Shown here one piece after another: positions 1-5,857 of a DNA stretch of 16,271 nt (positions are counted from its first letter, which is position 1; each line of letters starts with the position of its first letter). The notes under the pieces were generated by a model. It did no database searches, had not been told where the DNA came from, and saw only the letters and a program-made list of their open reading frames with translations. This DNA is from UBA9732 sp963609725. GTDB taxonomy: Bacteria > Spirochaetota > Spirochaetia > Sphaerochaetales > Sphaerochaetaceae. The stretch is taken from assembly GCA_963609725.1 (NCBI GenBank), contig CAVDLI010000033.1, positions 1 to 16,271 of the forward strand. The letters run 5' to 3'. The translations under genes and the position numbers were made by a program.

Positions 1-55
1 GCTTCAGACGCTCCACGTTTTCGCGTCTTCCTACCGCAAAGCTTCGAGCCCCACT
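1..55. repeat. GC-rich repeat unit body, copy 1 (cut by window edge)
   Basis: The first 55 bases are repeated exactly at 162-216. The sequence is much richer in G+C than the rest of the window. Read on the minus strand it can fold: a 7-bp stem (GCTTTGC with GCAAAGC, completed only in the second copy) encloses a 6-bp stem (AGACGC with GCGTCT). No credible protein is encoded. The unit probably continues to the left of the window. Confidence 0.85.
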
Positions 56-71
56 GTGTCTAATAAAACAA

Positions 72-97
72 AAAGGACTCCATAAATGGAGTCCTTT
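72..97 (-). terminator. Hairpin terminator between repeat units
   Basis: An 11-bp perfect stem (72-82 with 87-97) closes on a 4-nt loop TAAA. On the minus strand it is followed by a T-rich tail (TTTGTTTTATT), the form of an intrinsic terminator. It sits where the terminator of the real tRNA-Arg sits in the next unit, but its stem sequence is unrelated. Confidence 0.6.
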
Positions 98-98
98 C

Positions 99-216
99 TG
101 TTTTACGGCGACTTGGGCTCGCCTTACGTGCTCCCGGAAGTCCGCACTGCAGGCCGGCTTTGCTTCAGACGCTCCACGTTTTCGCGTCTTCCTACCGCAA
201 AGCTTCGAGCCCCACT
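99..216. repeat. GC-rich repeat unit, copy 2, carrying a tRNA 3'-end copy
   Basis: Bases 99-121 are identical over 23 bp to 261-283, the 3' end and T-arm of the tRNA-Arg gene plus a few flanking bases. Bases 162-216 are identical to 1-55. The spacing between copies is about 161-162 bp, so this is a tandem array. After the tRNA-like 23 bp the sequence leaves the tRNA and continues into a GC-rich, foldable body that encodes nothing recognisable. What it does is unknown. It could be a transcribed structured RNA tail, an insertion target or a passive repeat. Confidence 0.8.
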
Positions 217-236
217 AATACCTAGAAACAACAAAA

Positions 237-255
237 CCAACCCTCAAGGGGTTGG
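237..255 (-). terminator. Terminator of tRNA-Arg
   Basis: On the minus strand, just after the tRNA 3' end, a 7-bp stem (CCAACCC with GGGTTGG) closes on a 5-nt loop and is followed by TTTTGTTGTTT. Position, direction and tail fit an intrinsic terminator for the tRNA gene. Confidence 0.75.
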
Positions 256-265
256 CTTTGTGTTT

Positions 266-339
<74 letters not shown>

Positions 340-350
340 ATTGCAAGTGG

Positions 351-379
351 ATTATAGTAAATTGCTTTCACAGTTTCAA
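351..379 (-). promoter_or_regulatory. Promoter of tRNA-Arg
   Basis: On the minus strand TTGAAA (379-374) and a perfect TATAAT (356-351) are separated by 17 bp. Transcription would start near 344, about 5 nt before the mature tRNA 5' end. Confidence 0.7.
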
Positions 380-437
380 TAGTAACAAACGAAAAAAGAG
401 ACTTCACTTTGGACATCCTACTGTTGCATTTACTTTT

Positions 438-1802
438 TTAATTGTTTTTCATAGAGTCTGGCTGGCGAGTATTTTCCAAGACATCACGCCAAAGAGAACT
501 TTCTGTATTGACTCTGTTGCGCGACGATATGGCAACACTTATTGGCATATTAACAAATCTATTGTTCATCATTGTCGTAAGAACTGCTGTTTTTCCTGCC
601 ATTGCAGCATGAACAGCGTGCGCGCCAAGTCTTGCGCAGTAAATGGAATCGTACGAGTCTGCCGGAGCACTGCGAATTATGTAACTTGGGTCAATGTATT
701 TGATATTAACTTCCATGCCATCTTCTTTGAAAAACTTGCTTATTTCGTCTTTTAGAAATAAGCCGATATCATTGTATTTCACGTTTCCAGAGGCATCGGT
801 CTTACCAGTGTGCGGTAATAAGTCTTGGCCGGCGCCCTCTGCCACAAGAATTACAGCGTGGCCTCTATCCTGTAGCCTTTTCTTCAAGTGTGTCAAAAGA
901 CCATTTTCACCCCTCAAATCAAATGGATTTTCAGGAATGAGACAAAAATTGACATCGCTTTGAGCAAGTGAAGTGTTAGCTGCAATAAAACCACTTTCAC
1001 GGCCCATGACTTTGACAAGTCCCACACCATTGATTGAATTGCGGGCTTCAATGTGCGCTCCTCGTACAACAGGAACAGCCATTGAGACAGCTGTATCAAA
1101 TCCAAATGAAGTTTGAATGAGAGAAAGATCGTTGTCTATTGTCTTTGGAATACCAACAACAGCAATTTTGAGTCCGCGTTTCTTTATTTCTTTTGCTATA
1201 TCAGAAGCACCGCGCAAAGTGCCGTCTCCGCCTATCGTGAACAGCATATTAACATTCATGCGTTCCAAAGTATCTACTATATCACTAGTTTGCTTGCCTC
1301 CGCCTCTTGCACTCCCCAAGATTGTGCCACCTTTCTCTTGGATGTCGTCAACGATATCGGGATCTAGTTTTATAATTGGATATTTAGAAGTTGGAAGAAG
1401 TCCTTGGTAGCCGTATGGAATTCCGCTAATTTGGCGCACTCCATACCTGTACCATAAGCACCTTACAATGGCTCTTATGACATTGTTGAGACCAGGGCAA
1501 ATGCCACCACAAGTACAAATTGCTGCGTGAACATGAATTGGGTTGAAGTAAATCATCTTGCGAGGGCCTGCAAGTTCTACAACATCTTTGCAAGAAGCTT
1601 CGTAGGTTCCGTTTTCAAGTTTTGTTGCATCTAAGCTGCACAAAATGCGCTCGTCATCTGATACATAATTTGCAATGCCGTCCCCATAGATATCGCTCAT
1701 TGAAATTGGGGTAGGGATTTTTGCTTCTCCAAGTTTTTCTACTGTGTAATCAACTTTTGGAACACCTTGAACAAATGCTACTGAATCGTCATTTTTCATC
1801 AT
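438..1802 (-). CDS. 6-phosphofructokinase, long spirochaete/plant-type
   Basis: The enzyme phosphorylates fructose 6-phosphate to fructose 1,6-bisphosphate in cytosolic glycolysis. In order, the visible motifs are GGICPGLN (phosphate-donor loop), GIPYGYQGL, ILGSARGG, TIGGDGTLRGA, IPKTIDND (catalytic Asp), TSFGFDTA, KVMGRESGF and LVAEGAGQ. In this superfamily a Gly in GGDG usually marks ATP use, while pyrophosphate enzymes have GGDD. The Lys of PKTIDND is shared with pyrophosphate enzymes and with long ATP enzymes of plants and trypanosomes. ATP is the likelier donor, by inference. The N-terminal extension of about 95 residues fits the long-form group. I start at the ATG at 1802, which has AGAAGGG 5 nt upstream (454 aa). 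An in-frame ATG at 1832 would add 10 residues but has a poorly placed ribosome site. It is transcribed alone, and no clear terminator follows. Confidence 0.92.
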   Translation of the reverse strand: MMKNDDSVAFVQGVPKVDYTVEKLGEAKIPTPISMSDIYGDGIANYVSDDERILCSLDATKLENGTYEASCKDVVELAGPRKMIYFNPIHVHAAICTCGGICPGLNNVIRAIVRCLWYRYGVRQISGIPYGYQGLLPTSKYPIIKLDPDIVDDIQEKGGTILGSARGGGKQTSDIVDTLERMNVNMLFTIGGDGTLRGASDIAKEIKKRGLKIAVVGIPKTIDNDLSLIQTSFGFDTAVSMAVPVVRGAHIEARNSINGVGLVKVMGRESGFIAANTSLAQSDVNFCLIPENPFDLRGENGLLTHLKKRLQDRGHAVILVAEGAGQDLLPHTGKTDASGNVKYNDIGLFLKDEISKFFKEDGMEVNIKYIDPSYIIRSAPADSYDSIYCARLGAHAVHAAMAGKTAVLTTMMNNRFVNMPISVAISSRNRVNTESSLWRDVLENTRQPDSMKNN

Positions 1803-2006
1803 ATAAGCCCTTCTATTATATCTTTCTATCATATCCTTCTATGTGCTTTGCAAGACATCATTGCAATATGCTACTTAATATGCCCACGTAATACGCCATG
1901 CAATGACAGCCCAAACGCTACAAATAGATTTTTACATTTAATAAACTTTTACATTTAATATAATGAAAAGGGAGCGCATTTTCCAGTTGCTCCAAAACAA
2001 CCTCTT

Positions 2007-2028
2007 AGAAGTTTTTGCAGAAACCTCC
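2007..2028. repeat. Dispersed palindrome, copy A
   Basis: This is a 22-bp near-palindrome centred on GC at 2017-2018. It differs at about three positions from the consensus AGAGGTTTTTG followed by its own reverse complement. Related copies lie in other gaps at 5588, 5741, 8441 and 11013. Confidence 0.5.
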
Positions 2029-2040
2029 TTTAGGTGTGTG

Positions 2041-2070
2041 TTGACAGCATATACGCGCAAATTCCATAAT
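2041..2070 (+). promoter_or_regulatory. Promoter of the kdpDE-like operon
   Basis: A perfect TTGACA (2041-2046) is followed after 18 bp by CATAAT (2065-2070). The predicted start near 2077 leaves a leader of about 120 nt before the kinase start at 2197. Confidence 0.55.
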
Positions 2071-2196
2071 GAGACGAACTTGATTTTGTGCCAAGTATTC
2101 CCAGCATAAAAGCTAATATTGAAGCCTAGCTTTGGGGCTTTTTGGGAAACTTTGAGGAACTTTGAGGCCGATTTTCGCAGAAAGGAGTTTTTTGAA

Positions 2197-3264
2197 TTGG
2201 AAAAACGCAGACGCAGACAAAAATTTGCAAAAGATTTGCTCTTTACATGCATGGTTCTTGGAATTGCACTTCTTATTGGCCTTGCCTTAAAATTCTCACT
2301 TAACGCGTCTGACCAAATATCTCTAATTTTTGTTCTTGGTGTCATGGTCATAGCTCTTAAGACCGATGGCTTTGTATGGGGCATTTTCTCGGCTACTTTA
2401 ACAGTTTTTATTATTAATTTTGTATTCATTGATCCGTTTTTGGGATTTAACTTTTCACCATACACAATACCGTCAGCTATAGTAACACTGTCAGTCTCTG
2501 TTATAACCAGTACATTAACAACAAGAATTAAAGAACAAGAAAAAATTAGAATAGAAGGCGAGAAAGAACAAATTAGAGCAAATCTTCTTAGAGCTGTTTC
2601 ACATGACCTTAGAACTCCTCTTACTGCTATATACGGAGCAACTTCAACAATTATTGACAAATATGATGAATTGACAAAAGAGCAGCAACTTGGACTGCTT
2701 TATGATGTGAAAAATGATTCTGAGTGGCTTACAAGAATGGTTGAGAATTTACTTTCTATCACAAGAGTTACAGGCAACGATGTAAGACTTAAGAAAAATT
2801 CTATAGTTCTTGAAGAACTTGTTTGGACTACTGTTTCCAAGTTTAACAAAACTCATCCTGGCCAAAATCTTATAGTTGAAGTTCCAGACCAATTTATAAC
2901 CATTCAAGGAGATGCAATTCTTCTTGAGCAAGTATTGATAAACCTTTTGGAAAATGCTGTTTTTCATGCAACAGGCATGACAGAGATAAGACTTACTGTG
3001 ACAGAAAACGGCTCTCATGTTATTTTTAAGGTTCTTGATAATGGATGCGGAATACCTCATGACCGACTAAAGACCATATTCAACGGAACTTGGAATTCTC
3101 AAGATGAAAGTGCGGACAGCAGGCGCAGTAATATGGGAATTGGGCTTTCTGTGTGTTATTCCATTATTAAGGCACATGGAGGGACTATGACAGCCAGCAA
3201 TCAACCAAAAGGTGGTGCTGTTTTTAGTTTTACTTTGGACAAGGAGGATGAAGATGAGCAATAA
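2197..3264 (+). CDS. KdpD-like membrane sensor histidine kinase, N-terminally short
   Basis: This inner-membrane kinase passes phosphate to the response regulator encoded next. From the TTG at 2197 it is 355 aa. Residues about 10-110 hold four hydrophobic segments and the sequence NFVFIDPF, as in the DUF4118 membrane domain of KdpD. The HisKA domain follows with AVSHDLRTPLTAIYGA (phospho-acceptor His136), then the HATPase domain with N-box LLENAVFHA, DNGCGIP and MGIGLSVCYSIIKAHGG. Escherichia coli KdpD is about 894 aa; the N-terminal KdpD/Usp sensor half and the GAF-like segment before HisKA are absent here. I chose TTG at 2197 because AAAGGAG (2181-2187) lies 9 nt upstream; the frame opens at 2119 without such a site. 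It overlaps the regulator gene by 11 nt. What it senses is unknown. No Kdp potassium pump genes are in the window. Confidence 0.87.
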   Translation: MEKRRRRQKFAKDLLFTCMVLGIALLIGLALKFSLNASDQISLIFVLGVMVIALKTDGFVWGIFSATLTVFIINFVFIDPFLGFNFSPYTIPSAIVTLSVSVITSTLTTRIKEQEKIRIEGEKEQIRANLLRAVSHDLRTPLTAIYGATSTIIDKYDELTKEQQLGLLYDVKNDSEWLTRMVENLLSITRVTGNDVRLKKNSIVLEELVWTTVSKFNKTHPGQNLIVEVPDQFITIQGDAILLEQVLINLLENAVFHATGMTEIRLTVTENGSHVIFKVLDNGCGIPHDRLKTIFNGTWNSQDESADSRRSNMGIGLSVCYSIIKAHGGTMTASNQPKGGAVFSFTLDKEDEDEQ

Positions 3265-3964
3265 CAAGTACAAAATTCTAATTATTGAGGATGACTCAAC
3301 AATTATAAGATTTGTAGAAACTATTTTATCAACATCAAATTATCAAGTCCTTACTGCAAAAAACGGTGCTTCTGGCAAAATTATGGCATCTTCTCATAAT
3401 CCAGATTTAATTGTCCTTGATTTAGGACTTCCCGATATTGATGGTCTTGATTTAATAAAATATTTTAGAGAAAACTCCACTGTGCCAATTTTAGTGTTAT
3501 CGGCCCGTGCCCATGAATCTGACAAAGTGACAGCGTTGGACTGGGGTGCAAATGACTATGTGACAAAGCCGTTTGGTATAGATGAATTTCTTGCAAGAGT
3601 GAGAGTTTTGCTTCGTAATAGTCGCCATTGTGCTGACACATGCGCTGTCCCCGGCGGTAAGTTCATTCTAAAAGACCTTGTTATTGATTACGACAAGCGT
3701 CTTGTTACTATGGAAGGCGAAGAAGTACACCTTACACAAACTGAATACAATATTCTTGCTCTTTTGTCTGAATATGCCGGCAAAGTTCTCACGTATTCTG
3801 CTATTGTGCGTTACATTTGGGGTGTCAACGATTCTGGCAATATTAAAAAAATTCAAGTTAATATGGCAAATATCCGCCGTAAATGTGGCTTAAAGACTGG
3901 CGATGACTCTTACATCATCAATGAGCTTGGAGTAGGCTACCGTATGAAAGACGGCAAAGAGTGA
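3254..3964 (+). CDS. KdpE-like OmpR/PhoB-family response regulator
   Basis: This cytoplasmic DNA-binding regulator is the partner of the kinase just upstream. The receiver domain (residues about 5-120) has the acidic pocket EDD (12-14), the phospho-acceptor Asp56 in IVLDLGLPD, a Ser in VLSAR and the conserved Lys in YVTKPF. A winged-helix OmpR-type domain (about 130-232) follows, with LTQTEYNILALLSEYAGKVL and the C-terminal GVGYRM typical of KdpE relatives. The length of 236 aa is normal for the family. The ATG at 3254 has an ideal AAGGAGG (3241-3247) six bases upstream, inside the end of the kinase gene. In-frame ATGs at 3248 and 3212 lack such a site. The 11-nt overlap points to translational coupling. 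The target genes cannot be told from this window. Confidence 0.92.
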   Translation: MSNNKYKILIIEDDSTIIRFVETILSTSNYQVLTAKNGASGKIMASSHNPDLIVLDLGLPDIDGLDLIKYFRENSTVPILVLSARAHESDKVTALDWGANDYVTKPFGIDEFLARVRVLLRNSRHCADTCAVPGGKFILKDLVIDYDKRLVTMEGEEVHLTQTEYNILALLSEYAGKVLTYSAIVRYIWGVNDSGNIKKIQVNMANIRRKCGLKTGDDSYIINELGVGYRMKDGKE

Positions 3965-4075
3965 GTCCTTGCACTGACCCCATTTAGTGGAAGGCAAAAT
4001 ATTTTATTAGGTTCCCGTTAAAGCCCCTTAGAGAAGTTACATTTGGAAGATTAGTGGCGTGGATTGTTGTCTTTC

Positions 4076-4120
4076 TTTATAGACAAAAACTTTATAGACA
4101 AAAACTTCATAGACAAAAAA
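4076..4120. repeat. Three tandem 15-bp repeats
   Basis: The unit TTTATAGACAAAAAC occurs at 4076-4090 and exactly again at 4091-4105. A third copy with two changes is at 4106-4120. The array lies in the gap between kdpE and rpmB and abuts the terminator hairpin. Confidence 0.9.
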
Positions 4121-4145
4121 AGAACTCCCGTTTTTTAGGAGTTCT
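4121..4145 (-). terminator. Terminator of rpmB, possibly bidirectional
   Basis: An 8-bp stem (AGAACTCC, 4121-4128, with GGAGTTCT, 4138-4145) has a 9-nt loop. On the minus strand it is followed by a run of seven T, the classic form, so it mainly serves rpmB. On the plus strand the tail CTTTCTTT is weaker but could also stop kdpE transcripts. Confidence 0.75.
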
Positions 4146-4197
4146 CTTTCTTTATATAATCTTGTATTTCTACAAGTAAGTTGTGCTTATTTACAAA

Positions 4198-4428
4198 TTA
4201 AATAACCTTTTGAACTTTTCCAGCTCTGAGACATCTTGTGCAAATCTTAATTGTTCTTGGAGTTCCATCAACCATTGTTTTGACAGAAATAAGATTTGGT
4301 TTGAAAACTCTTTTAGTTGTTACACCAATATGCTGACCAACACCACCTTTCTTTTTAGGTTGTCCTTTTCTTGTAACACTGTTTCCAGCTATTGTACCTT
4401 TTCCACAAATCTCACATCTACGTGCCAT
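4198..4428 (-). CDS. rpmB: 50S ribosomal protein L28
   Basis: This is a structural protein of the large ribosomal subunit, 76 aa, the usual size. The N-terminal MARRCEICGKGT and the later ICTRCLRAGKVQ give two Cys-x-x-Cys pairs, so this is the zinc-binding form of L28. The middle has the typical basic stretch with NSVTRKGQPKKK and FKPNL. The ATG has AAGGTGG 8 nt upstream. A possible promoter on the minus strand is TTGATA (4495-4490), 17 bp, TAAAAA (4472-4467); this is a weak match. The gene follows the nth remnant in the same direction after 95 bp and ends before a strong minus-strand terminator. Confidence 0.96.
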   Translation of the reverse strand: MARRCEICGKGTIAGNSVTRKGQPKKKGGVGQHIGVTTKRVFKPNLISVKTMVDGTPRTIKICTRCLRAGKVQKVI

Positions 4429-4523
4429 AATATATCCACCTTAAATAAGCGTCTCTTTTTAAGCCCTTTTTAGAGCAACATACTGAAAGTATCAAATTAT
4501 CGAAATTGTGTAAAGTCCTTTGC

Positions 4524-4898
4524 TTATATATTATTTGGTGTTTGTTTTGAGTTCGTTTTACTTTTGTAAAATGAGCATACATGTGATAATGGACATTTTT
4601 CACATGTTGTTTTAGCGCAATCAATTATGTGTTGAGCTTTAGAATTATAGAAACCTGTGCTGTAGATTATAGCTTTTATGTCTTCTATGTTTGCAGAAGC
4701 TAATGCTTGGGCTGTGGGATATTCTTCAAATAACTTTGTGGAAACTTTATTTGCAATTTTATCAGTAGTTTGGGCGCTTAAAATAACTGAAATCAAAAAT
4801 TGAAAAGAGTCGCGTTTTTCAAGAAAATATATATCCTTGGGATAATGTTTATTCAAAATGATGTAAGTTTCTTCCAAAATTTGAGTAATCTTTGTCAT
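4524..4898 (-). pseudogene. nth: Endonuclease III remnant with in-frame internal deletion
   Basis: Endonuclease III is a base-excision repair glycosylase/AP lyase of about 211 aa in Escherichia coli. Here only 124 codons remain, in one open frame. Residues 1 to about 90 match the N-terminal part (FLISVILSAQTTDKIANK, STGFYNSKAQHII). The sequence then jumps to the C-terminal iron-sulfur end, CEKCPLSHVC. About 95 residues are missing: the helix-hairpin-helix LPGVGRKTA with the catalytic Lys (Lys120 in E. coli) and the VDTH segment with the catalytic Asp (Asp138). The spacing of the first cluster Cys is also wrong (4 residues instead of 6). It cannot be a normal glycosylase. The open frame means either a recent loss or a retained small iron-sulfur protein. 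There is no clear ribosome-binding site. I favour pseudogene. Confidence 0.85.
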
Positions 4899-4915
4899 GA
4901 AAAAACACTAACTTC

Positions 4916-4944
4916 TTGACGTTATTTCGTCAATTGCATATACT
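4916..4944 (+). promoter_or_regulatory. Promoter of tRNA-Pro
   Basis: TTGACG (4916-4921), 17 bp, TATACT (4939-4944). The predicted start is near 4951, 7 nt before the tRNA. The -35 box is half of an inverted repeat, TTGACG-TTATTT-CGTCAA (4916-4933), and a further CGTCAA lies at 4945-4950. Confidence 0.7.
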
Positions 4945-4957
4945 CGTCAAAGCATTC

Positions 4958-5030
4958 CGGGGCGTTGCCTAGCGGCTATGGCACCTGCTTTGGGAGCAGG
5001 ATATCGGAGGTTCGAGTCCTCTCGCCCCGA
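4958..5030 (+). tRNA. tRNA-Pro (anticodon UGG)
   Basis: A complete cloverleaf: acceptor CGGGGCG with CGCCCCG (seven Watson-Crick pairs), anticodon stem CCTGC/GCAGG with loop TTTGGGA (anticodon TGG), T-arm with TTCGAGT, discriminator A. The C1-G72 start is normal for bacterial tRNA-Pro. No CCA is encoded. A good promoter precedes it and a hairpin with a T-run follows. Confidence 0.95.
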
Positions 5031-5066
5031 AACGTACAGTTTCTAAAAAAGTACAAAACGAAAAAG

Positions 5067-5105
5067 AAAGTGCAAATGAGACGTCTCAAATGCACTTTTT
5101 TGTTT
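5067..5105 (+). terminator. Terminator of tRNA-Pro
   Basis: The arms AGTGCA/TGCACT and TGAGAC/GTCTCA form a long stem around 5069-5096, interrupted by one 2-nt symmetric bulge (AA opposite AA). A T-rich tail (TTTTTTGTTTTT) follows on the plus strand. Confidence 0.75.
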
Positions 5106-5266
5106 TTATGCTAAAGGAGAATATCTGGCCCTATTACAAACCCGTTTCCCACAGATTTCTGCATTGAACCAAATCTTTGTGTAAAACAGTCTAAGAGGAA
5201 CTTTTTAACTTTTTATACCCAACAAGAGAATTTATCTCAGATGCAATAGACAACAAAAGAAAAATA
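5106..5266. other. Gap between tRNA-Pro and the CAU tRNA
   Basis: No gene, repeat or convincing control site was found in these 160 bases. Short open frames are present but none has a ribosome site plus a recognisable product. Confidence 0.5.
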
Positions 5267-5339
5267 TGGGCCCAGAGAGATTTGAACTCTCGACCAAAGG
5301 ATTATGAGTCCTCTGCTCTAACCGCTGAGCTACAGGCCC
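5267..5339 (-). tRNA. tRNA with CAU anticodon, probably tRNA-Ile2
   Basis: The minus strand folds as a cloverleaf: acceptor GGGCCTG with TGGGCCC (two G-U pairs), anticodon stem GAGGA/TCCTT with loop CTCATAA, T-arm GAGAG/CTCTC around TTCAAAT, discriminator A. No CCA is encoded. The anticodon CAU is used by initiator Met, elongator Met and Ile2 tRNAs. The G1-C72 pair rules against an initiator. The C4-G69 and C5-G68 pairs with A37 match what is known of recognition by TilS, which converts C34 to lysidine, and the anticodon-arm layout resembles bacterial Ile2. Elongator Met remains possible. Confidence 0.9.
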
Positions 5340-5800
5340 AATTGCGTTTCGTGTAAGAAGTTCAAGACACTTCAACGACTTTTGCAACTAAACAATATTT
5401 TTGCATACAATGCAAACGTACGCGTGCATAAAATATCAAAAGCGAGGTAAAGTTAGCATTTTTGCCATTGAATATCAAGTACCCATCTTTTGCGATATGT
5501 AATAGATAATATAAATAGTATTTGCGGTATGTAATAGGGATGTTTTGACCTAAAGATGTTTTGATCAAAAAAATTTGTTGCCATTAAGGAGGTTTTTGCA
5601 AAACTGTCTTCATGAATCTTGGCTTTGCCTTTTCGGCTAAAAGAGCATTTCTTCTAACTTCATAATACACAAAGTATTATTTCAGTTTTCAGAAAATGCT
5701 TTTTATCTCGCAAATCCAAAACCAAGGGCCACAAAGCTCATTTTGCAAAAACCTCTAAGAAGTGAAATAATAAGAAGATTTGAGCACTCTTGCAAAAAAC
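5340..5800. other. Intergenic region with repeats, no gene
   Basis: The stretch contains two pairs of direct repeats. A 17-bp unit with one mismatch is at 5489-5505 and 5521-5537; GATGTTTTGA is at 5539-5548 and 5555-5564. It also holds the possible MITE at 5589-5755 and a 7-bp hairpin (ATAATAC/GTATTAT, 5662-5680). A 68-codon frame on the minus strand (5362-5568) starts with TTG without a ribosome site and is not credible. Confidence 0.6.
5589..5755. mobile_element. Possible MITE-like element with 15-bp terminal inverted repeats
   Basis: GAGGTTTTTGCAAAA at 5589-5603 is matched exactly by its reverse complement at 5741-5755. TAAG stands directly outside each end (5585-5588 and 5756-5759), as a 4-bp target duplication would. 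The 167-bp unit encodes no transposase. Related sequences occur in other gaps of the window. The centre of the repeat is palindromic, so part of the inverted match is automatic, and the duplication is short; this is a suggestion, not a firm call. Confidence 0.4.
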
Positions 5801-5830
5801 TTCATAAAACTTGAGTTTATTGAGTATAAT
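5801..5830 (+). promoter_or_regulatory. Promoter of the tandem envelope-protein genes
   Basis: A perfect TATAAT (5825-5830) has a weak TTCATA 18 bp upstream (5801-5806). The start near 5837 lies after the in-frame TTG at 5780, which supports ATG 5858 as the real start of the next gene. Confidence 0.5.
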
Positions 5831-5857
5831 CCTTACAATGCCAATGGGTGTTATTGT

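Larger units (their letters stand above)
1833..2196. other. Intergenic region between pfk and the kdpD-like gene
   Basis: No gene is seen. The region holds a 14-bp direct repeat (TTTTACATTTAATA at 1930-1943 and 1947-1960), a degenerate copy of the dispersed palindrome (2007-2028), a promoter (2041-2070) and the ribosome-binding site of the kinase (2181-2187). A TTG at 2119 opens the kinase frame earlier but has no ribosome-binding site. Confidence 0.6.

Noticed and set aside
1959..1964. TATAAT on the plus strand as a kinase promoter
   Set aside because: No -35 box lies at 16-18 bp, and the TTGACA/CATAAT pair at 2041-2070 is a better promoter.
2119..2196. N-terminal extension of the kinase from a TTG at 2119
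   Set aside because: No ribosome site precedes 2119, whereas TTG 2197 has AAAGGAG at a good distance, and the extra 26 residues match nothing expected in the family.
3212..3253. Longer response regulator from ATG 3212
   Set aside because: The added residues are the kinase coding sequence in another frame; ATG 3254 has an ideal ribosome-binding site.
5362..5568. 68-codon minus-strand frame in the gap before the barrel genes
   Set aside because: It starts with TTG, has no ribosome site, includes the direct repeats and resembles no known protein.
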